64,000 nt of DNA from Arthrobacter sp. TPD3018 (GCA_003075315.1 QDFQ01000002.1:334821-398820); one strand, 5' to 3'. Counted from the stretch's first letter, positions 1 to 9,536 are shown. Made by a program: numbers and translations. Notes: generated from the sequence alone by a model not told the origin.

Positions 1-18
1 GGTTCTGATCCGCCACCG

Positions 19-273
19 TCAGCTTTCGACGAGTTCGACGACCTCGAAATCGTAGCGGGTCCAGCCGCGCTGCCGGGCGGCATCGGCCGTGGCGGCGCGC
101 TTGCCGTTCGCCTCGCGCAGCGAATTGCTATGGCCCCAAAACACCTCGGTGCCACCGGCCTCGGTCACCGCGACGATCCGCCAATAATGGGTGAAGGGCG
201 CAGCGGTCGGCCCGATCGTCTTCACATAGCCATCGGACAGAGTGGCAGTCAGCAGCCGCTTGCGCTTCGCCAT
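19..273 (-). CDS. Small conserved-looking hypothetical protein (84 aa)
   Basis: Function not recognised. The product is a short basic-to-acidic protein beginning MAKRKRLLTA and ending in VVELVES, with a motif WRIVAVTEAGGTEVFWGHS that could form a small beta-rich fold. There is no signal peptide or membrane segment. An upstream in-frame ATG would overlap the kinase stop codon region, so the ATG at 273, 10 bp after the kinase stop, is preferred. Same strand and tight spacing suggest co-transcription with the hybrid kinase upstream, but nothing in the sequence indicates a role in signalling. Confidence 0.55.
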   Translation of the reverse strand: MAKRKRLLTATLSDGYVKTIGPTAAPFTHYWRIVAVTEAGGTEVFWGHSNSLREANGKRAATADAARQRGWTRYDFEVVELVES

Positions 274-283
274 GGCGGGCAGT

Positions 284-2887
284 TCAGGCGGCGGTGGCAG
301 GCAATATGACGGACGCAGGTGCCGACGCCAGGCTGGCGGCAAGCTCGGCATTGCGGAACGGCTTGGTCAGACGCGGGATGTCCGGGTCGATCCCCTCTTC
401 CTCTGCATAGCCCGACACGATCAGCACGGGCAGGCCGGGCCGCAAGCGGCGGATTTCGCGCGCCAGCTGGGCGCCACTCATCCCAGGCATCAGATGGTCC
501 GACACCAGCACCGCCGGCTCCAGCCCGTTATGGATCAGCCGCAAGCCCTCTTCCGCCGATGCCGCCTCGACCACGTCATAGCCGAGATCGGCGAGCATAT
601 CGGCCGTGCTCATCCGCACCAAATCCTCGTCGTCGATCAGCAGCGCAATGCCGAGACGCTTGACGGCCTGCACCACCTCGATCGGCGGCTCGTCGTCGAG
701 CGCCGCGGTCGCACTGATCGGCAGCCACAGGCTGATCGTCGTGCCCATGCCGGGCGCACTCTCGATCGTCAGGCCGCCGCCAAGCTGCGCGGCCAGGCCA
801 TGCACCATGGACAATCCCAATCCGGTGCCCTTGCCGACGCCCTTGGTCGAGAAGAACGGCTCGATCGCGCGGCGCAGCGTGTCGGCATCCATACCGACGC
901 CGGTATCGCTGACGCTCAGTCGCACGTAATGACCGCGCGGCAGGGCACGATCGTCGAGCGCCGCCACGCTTTCGCGCCGTGCGCTGATCCTGAGTTCGCC
1001 GCCGTCTGGCATGGCGTCTCGCGCATTGACCGCCAGATTGAGCAGCGCCATTTCCAACTGGTTGAGATCGGCACGAGCGGGCGGCAGATCGGACAGATCG
1101 ACCCGCACATCGATCATCGGGCCCAGCGTCGCCGCCACCAGGCCGGCCATATTCTCGACCACGCGCTCGACGTCGACGGCGGTCACCTGCAACGGCTGGC
1201 GCCGCGCGAAGGCGAGCAGGCGCTGCACGAGCGTCTTCGCGCGCTCGGCCGATTGCAGCGCGCCCTCGATCAGCCGTTGTTCGCGTGCGGTGCCGACGCC
1301 CTTGCGCACCAACAGATCCAGCGAACCGATGATCGGGGTCAGCAGGTTGTTAAAATCATGCGCGACGCCGCCGGTCAGGCTGCCCATCGCCTCCATCTTC
1401 TGGCTTTGCCGCAACGCATCGCGCGCGGTTTCCAGATCCGCCTCGCGCGCCTTGGCATCGCTAAGGTCGCGGCCGATCGCGACGAAATTGACCCCATCCG
1501 CTTCCGGCGAAACAGTCCACTCGATATGCTTCCAACCGCCGTCGCGCGTCGCGATCCGGTTCTCGAACCGCGTCGGCCGACGCGTTTTCGCCATGTCCGT
1601 GATCGCCGCCGTCGTGTGCGCCACATCATCGGGGTTCATGATGCTGGTATAGCTGTGGCTGAGCAGCTCCGTTTCGCTCCACCCCAGTACCTGCGTCCAC
1701 GCCGGGCTGACCGCCGACATCATCCCCGTATAGTCGGCGCGGGCGAGCATATCCTGCGACAATGTCCACAGTTGATCGCGCTCCGCGACCCGCGCAGCGA
1801 CCTGTTCCTCCAGTGTCTCGTTGAGCTGGCGCAGCCCCTCTTCGGCGCGGGCACGCTCGATCGCGGTCTTGACGCGCTCGGCGACGTCCTGGACCAGCGC
1901 GATCTCCGCCGCCGTCCAGACCCGCGGCGTCGCCGACTGCGCGGCGAGCACACCGACATATTCGGTCTCGTCGAAGATGACGACGTCGATGAAGGCGGCG
2001 ACCCGCCGCTCCGCCAGTCCGGCTCGCGCATCGACGCTCAGCCGCTCGTCACCGGGGATATCGCAGGCAACGATCGGCTGGCCCGAGCGATAGGCCTTGA
2101 GCAAATCCGGTCCGAAGGACTCGAGCGAATGCAGGCCCGCGATAGACGGCACGCCGCGGCAATGATCGCTCGGCACCGTCATCCAGCCGCTGTCGGTGAT
2201 TTCGGCGTAGAAGGTGCGATCGGCATCCAGCCAGTCGGCCAGCCGTTCGGACGCGAGCGTGTTGATCGCCTCCCGTGTGTTCAGCCCGCGCAGTGCATCG
2301 GCCAGCGACAACAGAAACGCGGTACGCCGCTGCGCCGCGACGCGTTCGGTCGTTTCCGCCAGGACGCAGATGACGCCGCCAGGCATGCCGGTTTCGTCGA
2401 GCACCGGCGAATAATCGAGGTCCATCCACACGCGTTCGGGCAGACCGTGACGAAAGAGCGTCAGTTCCTGATCGTGATAGTGCAGCGTGCCGCCAGACAG
2501 TCCGACGCGCATCACATTGTCGTTGAAGTCGGCGACCTCCGGCCAGCCCTCGCGCACCTTCGATCCCAGCAGCTGCGGATGCCGGCCGCCGGCAAAAACC
2601 GAATAGGCGTCATTATACAGCATGACGCCGTCGTCGCCCCACAGCATCACCATCGGCACTGGCGAACGGAGCAGCAGTGCCGTCGCCGTGCGCAGGCTTT
2701 GCGGCCATTCGCGGATCGGCCCCAGCGGCGTTGCCGACCAGTCACGCTCCCCGATCAGCGCGCCGCACGCGCCACCGCCGGTCAGGAAATCCTGTCCGGT
2801 CGCACGGTTTGGGGCCTGATCGACGTCCGCCATCGGGTGGTAGCTCATTCTACATGGGGTAACGCACCGCCCCGAATTTAGGGTCAT
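284..2887 (-). CDS. Hybrid sensor histidine kinase (PAS-GAF-PAS-HisKA-HATPase-REC)
   Basis: A cytoplasmic hybrid two-component kinase of up to 867 aa. Domains in order: a PAS-like region (about 45-180), a GAF-like region (about 190-345), a coiled linker, a second PAS (about 375-480), HisKA with the phospho-accepting His510 in GGVAHDFNNLL, an HATPase_c with N-box NLAVNARDAMP and G-box DTGVGMD and GKGTGLGLS, and a C-terminal receiver with acceptor Asp797 in VSDHLMPGMSG. No transmembrane segment or LOV cysteine motif is visible, so the input is likely an intracellular ligand. The stimulus and output partner are unknown. The start is uncertain: ATG codons at 2887, 2848 and 2833 are in frame and none has a strong ribosome binding site. 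Confidence 0.9.
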   Translation of the reverse strand: MTLNSGRCVTPCRMSYHPMADVDQAPNRATGQDFLTGGGACGALIGERDWSATPLGPIREWPQSLRTATALLLRSPVPMVMLWGDDGVMLYNDAYSVFAGGRHPQLLGSKVREGWPEVADFNDNVMRVGLSGGTLHYHDQELTLFRHGLPERVWMDLDYSPVLDETGMPGGVICVLAETTERVAAQRRTAFLLSLADALRGLNTREAINTLASERLADWLDADRTFYAEITDSGWMTVPSDHCRGVPSIAGLHSLESFGPDLLKAYRSGQPIVACDIPGDERLSVDARAGLAERRVAAFIDVVIFDETEYVGVLAAQSATPRVWTAAEIALVQDVAERVKTAIERARAEEGLRQLNETLEEQVAARVAERDQLWTLSQDMLARADYTGMMSAVSPAWTQVLGWSETELLSHSYTSIMNPDDVAHTTAAITDMAKTRRPTRFENRIATRDGGWKHIEWTVSPEADGVNFVAIGRDLSDAKAREADLETARDALRQSQKMEAMGSLTGGVAHDFNNLLTPIIGSLDLLVRKGVGTAREQRLIEGALQSAERAKTLVQRLLAFARRQPLQVTAVDVERVVENMAGLVAATLGPMIDVRVDLSDLPPARADLNQLEMALLNLAVNARDAMPDGGELRISARRESVAALDDRALPRGHYVRLSVSDTGVGMDADTLRRAIEPFFSTKGVGKGTGLGLSMVHGLAAQLGGGLTIESAPGMGTTISLWLPISATAALDDEPPIEVVQAVKRLGIALLIDDEDLVRMSTADMLADLGYDVVEAASAEEGLRLIHNGLEPAVLVSDHLMPGMSGAQLAREIRRLRPGLPVLIVSGYAEEEGIDPDIPRLTKPFRNAELAASLASAPASVILPATAA

Positions 2888-3047
2888 TACGTTGCCACCA
2901 TCTTTTTCATCCTAGACCAATATCGACCCACTGGAAAGCGGGCGCCCTGTGTGCGCCAATCGACGCTGGGGCGCCCATCGCCCTCCCCCCGTCACCGCTC
3001 GTCGCCGGTCAGGCTCGGTTCAGCCTGTTCGTGATAGGGTTCGGACC

Positions 3048-3458
3048 ATGAAAAAGCCCCTGCTCCTCGTCGGCGTTGCCCTCGCGCTGACCACCGCCGC
3101 GGCCTCCGCCGCCAAGCCGAACCCCACGCCGGATCAGCAATTGCAGACCGCGCTTGCCGGGCGCGTCGCCGGCAAGCCGACGAATTGCATCAACCTCGCC
3201 AGCGTCACCTCGACCCGCATCATCGACGGCAAGGCGATCCTGTATCGCGTCGGCGGACGCCTCTATCTCAACGAGCCGCGATCGGGTGCGCCCTCGCTAC
3301 GCGACGACGACATTCTGGTCACCAACACCATCGGATCGCAGCTGTGCAGCATCGACGTGGTCCGCCTGGTCGATCGTGCCTCGCAATTCCCGCGTGGCTT
3401 CGTCTCGCTGGGCGATTTCGTCCCCTATACGATGCCCGCCAAGGACAATCTGCGCTGA
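3048..3458 (+). CDS. Secreted hypothetical protein (136 aa)
   Basis: Function not recognised. The chosen ATG gives a clear Sec signal peptide: MKKP, a hydrophobic stretch (LLLVGVALALTTAAASA), and cleavage before AKPNP. The mature protein is about 115 aa with two cysteines (in PTNCINLA and SQLCSID), which could form a disulphide in the periplasm. It contains the phrases RIIDGKAILYRVGGRLYLNEP and RGFVSLGDFVPYT. An upstream extension of the frame lacks a signal peptide and was not used. It stands alone, divergent from the histidine kinase. Confidence 0.7.
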   Translation: MKKPLLLVGVALALTTAAASAAKPNPTPDQQLQTALAGRVAGKPTNCINLASVTSTRIIDGKAILYRVGGRLYLNEPRSGAPSLRDDDILVTNTIGSQLCSIDVVRLVDRASQFPRGFVSLGDFVPYTMPAKDNLR

Positions 3459-3492
3459 TGGCATCGGGGGTCGTCCCGCGTTAGGGGGCGGG

Positions 3493-3774
3493 ATGGACCT
3501 CGATGACCAGATGCGCCGCTATTTCGGCACCGCCGACCTCGATGCGGTGCCGCCCGCGGCCTATGACGCCGGGATCGAGCGGATGCAGGTCGATCTCGGC
3601 CTCGAAACCGATCGCGCACGGCGGTTCGCCCTGTGGACGTTGCTGCACATGCTGGGCGCGGCGCCGGCCCTCGACATCGTCTTTCCCGACGCCGCCGATC
3701 GCGATGCTGCGCGCAACTGGATGGAATTGACCGAGCAGCTCGCGGACGCGGCTACATCGCCACCACGCGACTGA
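3493..3774 (+). CDS. Small hypothetical protein (93 aa)
   Basis: Function not recognised. A soluble, acidic, probably helical protein starting MDLDDQMRRYFGT, preceded by a G-rich ribosome binding site. It contains an aromatic/hydrophobic core, RFALWTLLHMLGAAP, and no signal peptide. Its last 23 bp overlap the 3' end of the convergent GH43 gene on the other strand. It sits 34 bp after the secreted hypothetical gene and could be co-transcribed with it. Base composition matches its neighbours. Confidence 0.6.
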   Translation: MDLDDQMRRYFGTADLDAVPPAAYDAGIERMQVDLGLETDRARRFALWTLLHMLGAAPALDIVFPDAADRDAARNWMELTEQLADAATSPPRD

Positions 3775-5542
3775 GCCGCGACACGCCGCGCTCGTCGAAC
3801 GCCTCCACCGCGACATAATAACGCTGGCCGACGGTTAGTGCGCGGAGCGGCAGCGTTGCCGCGTCGCCGCGCGCCACCCGGTCGGCGAACACCTGATAGG
3901 TCAGCGCCAGACGATCGGGTCGAATGCCCCAGCGCACGTTATAGCCGACGGCGCCCGGCACCCGGCGCCAGCGGATCGTCGCGTCCCGCGTGTCCGCTGC
4001 CCGCGTCGCCGCCAGCAGGTCCGGCGCGCCCGGCAACGGTCCGTCGGCCATGCCGAACACACGCAGGTCGCTGATCGCGAGGTGCGCCCCTCCGATATGA
4101 CCGTGGACGTAGCGAACGTGGCGGGCGCGCGCCGGCTGTGGCAGCTCGATATAGGCGTTGGGCCGATCGCGACGAGGCCCTTCCGTCGCGGCGAGTGGCC
4201 GCCACGTCCGGCCGTCGAGTGATTGTTCCAGCCGAAACTCGGTACAGATATCCGGCGCATCGCCGAAGCGGCCCGCTTTGTAATCGGCAAAGTTGACCTG
4301 CACCGCGCGCACCGTCTTCGGCCCACCCAGATCGATCGTCAGCGTCGCGCCCGGCGCCTTGCTGGGCGATAGCCAGAACGTGCGCGGATTCTCGTCGGTC
4401 GCTTGATCCGGTGCAAAGCCTGCCACGCTGGCGCTTGCCGTCGCGGGCTTGAGGTAGGACAGCAGCATCCAGCCGGTGAACAGCGAATCCGGATCGGTGA
4501 ACCGACTCGTCGGCATGCGCTGCGGAAAGTCGCCGAAGCGCGTCGACACGCGCATCTGGCCATCCGCGTCGAACACCGTCGGCCACATCCCGATCCGCCG
4601 CTCGAACGTCCAATTGTAGCCGATCCACGGCGTGCCGGTATTCCACCAATTGCCGTTCAGATCCTGGAACGTATTGCCGTGCCCCGCCCCCTGCACGAAC
4701 CCGCCGGGCTTGTAGCCGACCGGGTTGTAGGCGGCGTAGGTGAACGGCCCCATCGGCGACGTGCCGACATAGGTGCCCGTGGCATAGGCGTTATATTCGG
4801 TGCCGGGCGCGCCATATTGCAGATAGTAGCGCCCCGCGACCTTCGTCATCCAAGCCCCCTCCATGAAGGGCTTGATCGGCGTGCCGTTCGGCAACGTGCC
4901 GCTGTGGTCCTGGCCGAACCGTTCCCAGCCATGATGATCGGGATCAAGCAGGATGAACGATGTGCGGGGCTTGCCATAGGTCATCTTGCCATCGGCGAAG
5001 CTGACCGGCGCGCCGTAGATCGGAAAGACGTTCGACGAGTTCCAATAAAGATACCAGCGCTTGTCGTCATCCTGAAACAAGTCCGGATCCCACGGCCCCG
5101 GCGGCACCTGCCCCGGCTTGATCGTATCCTCCAACCCCGATTTCACCGCGTCGGGTAGCGGCGGCATACGGCGGACGAAATAATCGATCTTGCCGCTCGC
5201 CGGATCTTCGGTGCTGTAGATCGTACCCTGCGTCGTCATCGATGGCATGATGAGCAGGCGCTTGCCGTCCGACGTGACGGCGGGCGCGACGATCCCCTCG
5301 GCCGGCCAGCGGCTGGGCGCGATGAAGCGCCAAGTAATGAGGTCGGTCGATCGCCAATAACCGTCGGCGAGCGTCAGGAACAGATAATAGGCGCCCTTGA
5401 ACGGCACGATGACGGGATCGGCGCCGGTGCGGTACGAGACGCCCTCGTTCACCTGTTCGAAATTGTAGCGATAATCGATGTCGACCGGATTGGCGTAGGT
5501 CTGCGGCGTCGCAGCCGCCATGATCGAGAGCAGCAGGGTCAT
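3752..5542 (-). CDS. Glycoside hydrolase family 43 protein with F5/8 type C domain
   Basis: An exported GH43-type five-bladed propeller enzyme, expected to remove arabinose or xylose side chains or act on xylo- or arabino-oligomers in the periplasm. A short signal peptide (about residues 1-17, ending QTYA) precedes the catalytic domain. Candidate catalytic residues are Asp42 (GADPVIV, base), Asp152 or Asp154 (WDPDLF, pKa modulator) and Glu228 (FMEGAWM, acid). A discoidin/F5-8C-like carbohydrate-binding module follows (about 370-500), then an Fn3-like C-terminus. Its start overlaps the DUF6445 stop by 4 bp (ATGA), so the two are translationally coupled, downstream of an Oar-like receptor. Exact substrate cannot be read from the sequence. 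Confidence 0.88.
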   Translation of the reverse strand: MTLLLSIMAAATPQTYANPVDIDYRYNFEQVNEGVSYRTGADPVIVPFKGAYYLFLTLADGYWRSTDLITWRFIAPSRWPAEGIVAPAVTSDGKRLLIMPSMTTQGTIYSTEDPASGKIDYFVRRMPPLPDAVKSGLEDTIKPGQVPPGPWDPDLFQDDDKRWYLYWNSSNVFPIYGAPVSFADGKMTYGKPRTSFILLDPDHHGWERFGQDHSGTLPNGTPIKPFMEGAWMTKVAGRYYLQYGAPGTEYNAYATGTYVGTSPMGPFTYAAYNPVGYKPGGFVQGAGHGNTFQDLNGNWWNTGTPWIGYNWTFERRIGMWPTVFDADGQMRVSTRFGDFPQRMPTSRFTDPDSLFTGWMLLSYLKPATASASVAGFAPDQATDENPRTFWLSPSKAPGATLTIDLGGPKTVRAVQVNFADYKAGRFGDAPDICTEFRLEQSLDGRTWRPLAATEGPRRDRPNAYIELPQPARARHVRYVHGHIGGAHLAISDLRVFGMADGPLPGAPDLLAATRAADTRDATIRWRRVPGAVGYNVRWGIRPDRLALTYQVFADRVARGDAATLPLRALTVGQRYYVAVEAFDERGVSRLSRVVAM

Positions 5543-6219
5543 CGGTGCGCCTGTACGAAGAGGTTGGTGGTCAGCCGACCGACGCGCGGGTCGGCGGACA
5601 GCGGCATGTCGGCGGGGATGATGCCCGAATGGAGCAGGCAGCCCTGATAGAGGACGACGCGGTCCCGCTTCGCCGCAACCGCGCCGATCTGGTCGAACGC
5701 GGCGTTGCTGGCATTGGTATAGCCCGACAGCAGAGCGCTATCGCGCCGGGCGGCCGCGATGAAGGCATCGCGATTGCCGGCATCGACCCGCTCGATCCCG
5801 GTGCTGCGCTGGCGATAAAAGGCCGTGCCGCTGCCCGGCGTATCGGACAGATAGTGGAGCACGGCCAGATAGCCCGGATCGACCGCATCGAAGTGCGGGG
5901 CGCGCTGCGCCGGTGACAGCGTCGCGGGCGCCGCCGTGACCATCGAGAAGCTGCCCTCGATCCAGTTGAAGCCCTCAACGTCGAATGCTCCGCCGATGAA
6001 GGGCGCCAGTGTCTGGAGCAGTGCGGTCGCATAATCATGCGCCGCGCCGTCCGCCGGCGTCAGCACCCGCCGCACGCCGGGGTAATAGCTGCCCGCCACC
6101 GTCGGAAACGGCGCCAGCGCCGCGGCCAGTTCGACGATCCCGCCGACATCGCCGACGACATCATCGACCACGACGACAGGACTGTCGCCAGCCCCGACCC
6201 GGATCAGCCGCGGCGTCAT
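5539..6219 (-). CDS. DUF6445 family protein, candidate Fe(II)/2OG-oxygenase fold
   Basis: A 226-aa cytoplasmic protein resembling the DUF6445 family, which has no established function. It carries a pattern typical of the double-stranded beta-helix oxygenases: His109-x-Asp111 (PHFDAVD), a GTAFYR segment, a distal His197 (CLLHSG) and Arg212/Arg215 shortly after. These spacings resemble prolyl-hydroxylase-type iron and 2-oxoglutarate ligands; the oxygenase assignment is inference. It lies 60 bp downstream of a TonB-dependent receptor and overlaps the GH43 gene by 4 bp. A halogenase lies just upstream of the receptor, paralleling the JmjC-like cupin beside halogenase 2 later in this window. Confidence 0.75.
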   Translation of the reverse strand: MTPRLIRVGAGDSPVVVVDDVVGDVGGIVELAAALAPFPTVAGSYYPGVRRVLTPADGAAHDYATALLQTLAPFIGGAFDVEGFNWIEGSFSMVTAAPATLSPAQRAPHFDAVDPGYLAVLHYLSDTPGSGTAFYRQRSTGIERVDAGNRDAFIAAARRDSALLSGYTNASNAAFDQIGAVAAKRDRVVLYQGCLLHSGIIPADMPLSADPRVGRLTTNLFVQAHR

Positions 6220-6279
6220 ATGAATGCCGCGGCCACGAGAGCAGGCGCGGGGATCGTCACGACCCCCGCCCCCAGCAGA

Positions 6280-9200
6280 TCAGAAGCTGAACTTCGCACC
6301 GACTTGGAACGACCGCGGAACACCCGTGGTGCCGTCGCCGTCATTCTTCTTGATGGGGTTGGTGCCCGATCCGGCGCCCCATGCCGAATAGTTGCGGTTG
6401 ATGGAGTCGAACAGGTTGAACGCAGCGAAGCTGACCTCCAGCCCGCGGCCCCAGGGCAGGTTGAACGTCTTGGAGATGCGCGCGTCGACACTGCCGTAGC
6501 CGACGACTTCACCTGGCCAGAACACACCACCGAAATTGCCGTAGCAGCAGGCGTTTTCGGGCGGATTGGACCGGAAGATGACGTTGCCGAACGACGGACC
6601 CGAGCTGAACGTGCCGGTCAGCGAGACCTTCGTATCCCATGGACCGCGTGCGATGCCGGTGCCGACGAAGCGCCACTTTTCGACGCCGGCGACATAATTC
6701 ATGCCATAGGCACCGAAGCGCGGTGCGTTGTACATCTCGTCACCCTGCAGCTCCTGCGGCACGTTCGAGCGTGCGCGCTGCAGCGTCAGCGTCGAGGTAA
6801 AGCCCCAGTTCGATCCGGTCACGAACGGCTTTTCCGCAGTGAAGTAGATCGCAGTGTAATAGGCCTTGCCGTCGTTCGAGCCGATGTTCAGCTTGCCCGA
6901 ATAGCCGGGCAGCTGGCCCGACTGCGGGAAGTTGTCCTCGATCCACTGGTCGCCCTGCGTCGTGTACAGGCCGTTAGGCAGGCGGTTGCCGCGTACGAAC
7001 TTGAAGATGTTGTGGCTGCGGACGTGGCTGAAGGTCACCGCCGTCTGGATCTGGCCGAAGCGCTTGCGCACGCCGAAATTGAACTGATCCGAATAGGGCA
7101 GTTTGGTGTCGTTGTTGAGCAGCCAGACGTCACCGCCCAGACCCGACGCCGTCACCGCCGACCGCAGGCCATCGACCGTCTTCAGCGACGCATTGTACGC
7201 GAGATAGTTGTTCGGCAGCACACCACCGTTCGACGCACGCGCCTGCGCACAGGTCGGCTGGCCCGCACCATCGCAGAAATAGACCGTCGGTGCCGACTGG
7301 TAGATCGCCTTCACCGTTTCGATGCCCGCCGTGATGAACAGCGGACGATCGTAATAGCGGCCGGCACCAGCGAACAGGATCGTGTCGCGATCGCCGTACA
7401 CGTCGTACGACACGCCGAGGCGCGGCTGGAACGCCTTCCAGTACGGCTTACGGTTGTTGCCGGTCGAGATGTAATCCTCAGGATTGATCCCCGCGGCCTT
7501 CCAGCCCTGGTAGTTCCGCAGCGCGGTAGCGATGCGCGCGGGGGTTACAAAATTCTCGTTCTTGGCGTTGCTTTCATAGTCCCAGCGGATGCCGGCATTG
7601 ATCGTCCAATGCTCGTCGGGCGACCAGTCGTCCTGCAGAAACACGCCGACCTGCGTGTTGTTTGCAGTCGCGGGACGCACCGGCACCGTCGTTACCGAGC
7701 CTGCGATCGGGGTCGATGCGTCGAAAGTGGTGTAGGACGGCGCAGCGAAGAAGAAAGTGCCGTTGCTGCGGAAGTCTTCCGAGCGGCCGTATTTGTTGAA
7801 CGACAGGCGCACGCCTGCCTTCACGATGTGCTTCTCACCGAAGAAGGTGACGTTATCCTTGATCGTCCAGCTCTTCTGATCGTCGAACTGTTGGAACGAG
7901 GCGGCGCCCAGTTCCGCCTGCGTATCGAGCGACGCACCGACGCCCACCGGACCGGATGCCGGTCCCTGCGACAAGATGATTTCCGGCCCCGTGCTGACCC
8001 GCGGGGTGCCGTTGAACACCTTCTGGTACGCACCGGTGAACTCGTTGAGGAAGCCCTCGCTGCGGTGGGTCCATTCCAGCTGGTACGTGTCGTTGTTGCT
8101 GGTCAGGAACCGGCCATGCGACGGGACCGATGTTCCCTGGAAGTCAGCCAGATTGCTCTCGCGGCGCAGGAACGCGCTCGCGTTGATCGTGTCCTTGTCG
8201 CTCGCGAACAGCGTCAGCTTGCCGAAATATAGGCGCTGCTTAAAGCTCTGCGGATAACTGCCGTTGAACTGGCTGGCGATCGCCTGCGGCACGTTCGGCA
8301 CCGCGACGCCGTCGACGTTGCGGGTCGTCAGCAAGTTGATTGCATTCGACGGCAGCTTCTGATCGGTCGCCTCGAACGCGCCGTAGAAGTGCAGCACGTC
8401 CTTGATGATCGGACCGCCCAGATCGCCGCCATACTGCTTGCGATCGTAATCCGCCTTAGGGCGACCCTCGCGGTTGTTGGTCTTGCCCGGTCGATCGAAA
8501 TACGGAATGCCGATAAACGCCTTGGGCTGCCATTCGCCGAAGATGTCGCCGTGGAAGCTGGTGCCGCCGGTCTTCGTCACCGCGCTGATGATCGCGGAGC
8601 CGGCCTGTTCGTATTCCGCCTTGAAGTTCTGCGTATCGACGCGGAATTCCTGCACGGCCAGCTGCGGGAAGGGATTGCCGCGGCTGAAGTTCTGGCCGGC
8701 GACGCCGCCGTGGTTGACGGCGTTCTTCTGGCTGAGGCCGTCGATGAAGACGTTGATGTTGTCGGCACTGACCGCACCGGCCTGCACCTGGCGGCTACCC
8801 GGCGAGGTCGAGATCGCGACGCCCGGCGCGAGCGCGGCGAAGTTCAAGAAGTTGCGGTCGTTCTGCGGCAGGCTGTCGATCTGCTGCGTCGACACGTTGG
8901 TCGACACGATCGCCGAGCGGACTTCCTGCCCGCGGCGGCCGGTGACGACGATGTCGGTGCCCGTGCCAGCATCGGCGCCGGCGGTATCGGCGGCAGGCGC
9001 TGCCTCGCCGATGTCGAGTGTCACGACCTGACCGACCGGGATCGACAGCTGCTGCGCCGGCAGACCGGTCGCCTCAATGCGATACGTGCCCGGACGCAGG
9101 CCCGCGATCGTGTAGCTGCCGTCGGCATTGACGCGGCCGCTGATGCGCTGGCCGGTGTTAAGGTCGGTCGCGGTGACGGTCGCGCCCGCCTGGGCGCCGG

Positions 9201-9324
9201 TCACGCGGCCGCGCAGCGTCGAGTTGATCTGCGCCATGGCCGGCGCGCTGATGACCAGCGTCGCGGCGAGGGCCGCTGCCGAAATGCCGCGCCCGAAGCG
9301 CGCACGATGAATCCTGGATGCCAT
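6280..9324 (-). CDS. TonB-dependent receptor, Oar-like with N-terminal carboxypeptidase-regulatory domain
   Basis: Outer-membrane active transporter of 1014 aa. It has a signal peptide (ending PAMAQ), then a CarboxypepD_reg-like beta-sandwich (about 30-95, RGRVTGAQAGATVTATD, GSYTIAGLRPGTYRIEATG), a linker, a TonB-box-like segment (TDIVVTGRRG), a plug with DNINVFIDGLSQKNAV, and a long beta-barrel ending in the aromatic FSF terminus. The ATG at 9324 is preferred over a GTG 15 bp upstream because GGAGGGG lies 6-7 nt before it. Paired AACCGGTT palindromes lie about 95-130 bp upstream, suggesting LacI-type control. It is probably the importer for the oligosaccharide handled by the DUF6445/GH43 and GH144/GH3 genes around it. 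Confidence 0.92.
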   Translation of the reverse strand: MASRIHRARFGRGISAAALAATLVISAPAMAQINSTLRGRVTGAQAGATVTATDLNTGQRISGRVNADGSYTIAGLRPGTYRIEATGLPAQQLSIPVGQVVTLDIGEAAPAADTAGADAGTGTDIVVTGRRGQEVRSAIVSTNVSTQQIDSLPQNDRNFLNFAALAPGVAISTSPGSRQVQAGAVSADNINVFIDGLSQKNAVNHGGVAGQNFSRGNPFPQLAVQEFRVDTQNFKAEYEQAGSAIISAVTKTGGTSFHGDIFGEWQPKAFIGIPYFDRPGKTNNREGRPKADYDRKQYGGDLGGPIIKDVLHFYGAFEATDQKLPSNAINLLTTRNVDGVAVPNVPQAIASQFNGSYPQSFKQRLYFGKLTLFASDKDTINASAFLRRESNLADFQGTSVPSHGRFLTSNNDTYQLEWTHRSEGFLNEFTGAYQKVFNGTPRVSTGPEIILSQGPASGPVGVGASLDTQAELGAASFQQFDDQKSWTIKDNVTFFGEKHIVKAGVRLSFNKYGRSEDFRSNGTFFFAAPSYTTFDASTPIAGSVTTVPVRPATANNTQVGVFLQDDWSPDEHWTINAGIRWDYESNAKNENFVTPARIATALRNYQGWKAAGINPEDYISTGNNRKPYWKAFQPRLGVSYDVYGDRDTILFAGAGRYYDRPLFITAGIETVKAIYQSAPTVYFCDGAGQPTCAQARASNGGVLPNNYLAYNASLKTVDGLRSAVTASGLGGDVWLLNNDTKLPYSDQFNFGVRKRFGQIQTAVTFSHVRSHNIFKFVRGNRLPNGLYTTQGDQWIEDNFPQSGQLPGYSGKLNIGSNDGKAYYTAIYFTAEKPFVTGSNWGFTSTLTLQRARSNVPQELQGDEMYNAPRFGAYGMNYVAGVEKWRFVGTGIARGPWDTKVSLTGTFSSGPSFGNVIFRSNPPENACCYGNFGGVFWPGEVVGYGSVDARISKTFNLPWGRGLEVSFAAFNLFDSINRNYSAWGAGSGTNPIKKNDGDGTTGVPRSFQVGAKFSF

Positions 9325-9416
9325 TTCAAACCCCTCCACGTCGGTCCCATCGCCCCGTTTTTGCTCCCGTGGAGACCGCCGACGCGCGACGGCTCCGTGG
9401 ATCGCGGAGGGCGTAT

Positions 9417-9448
9417 GGAACCGGTTACTCGCCCGCGTAACCGGTTAC
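9417..9448. promoter_or_regulatory. Tandem LacI-type operators in front of the Oar-like receptor
   Basis: Two palindromes share the core AACCGGTT. The distal copy, GTAACCGGTTAC (9437-9448), is perfect; the proximal copy, GGAACCGGTTAC (9417-9428), is perfect over its central 8 bp. Their centres are 20 bp apart, about two helical turns, so two dimers would bind the same DNA face. The same 12-mer occurs between the lacI gene at 12.6-13.6 kb and the divergent GH3 gene. Central-CG palindromes are typical of LacI-family sites; assignment to that regulator is inference. Confidence 0.75.
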
Positions 9449-9536
9449 AACCGTCTGCCTGACGCGCCGGTCAGGATCGGTTCATTATCCGCCGGATTGT
9501 TGCTTGCGTGTCACACTCTATGTTGGGCGCGCACGT

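Noticed and set aside
242..2881. Very long open frame antisense to the histidine kinase
   Set aside because: Arg/His/Gln-rich translation with no motif; a typical mirror of a GC-rich gene on the other strand.
6240..6275. GC-rich hairpin between the Oar-like receptor and DUF6445
   Set aside because: Stem has an internal mismatch and no T-tract; not distinguishable from background in GC-rich DNA.
6037..8232. 731-codon open frame antisense to the Oar-like receptor
   Set aside because: Composition is that of an antisense shadow, and the receptor on the minus strand has a full domain order and ribosome binding site.
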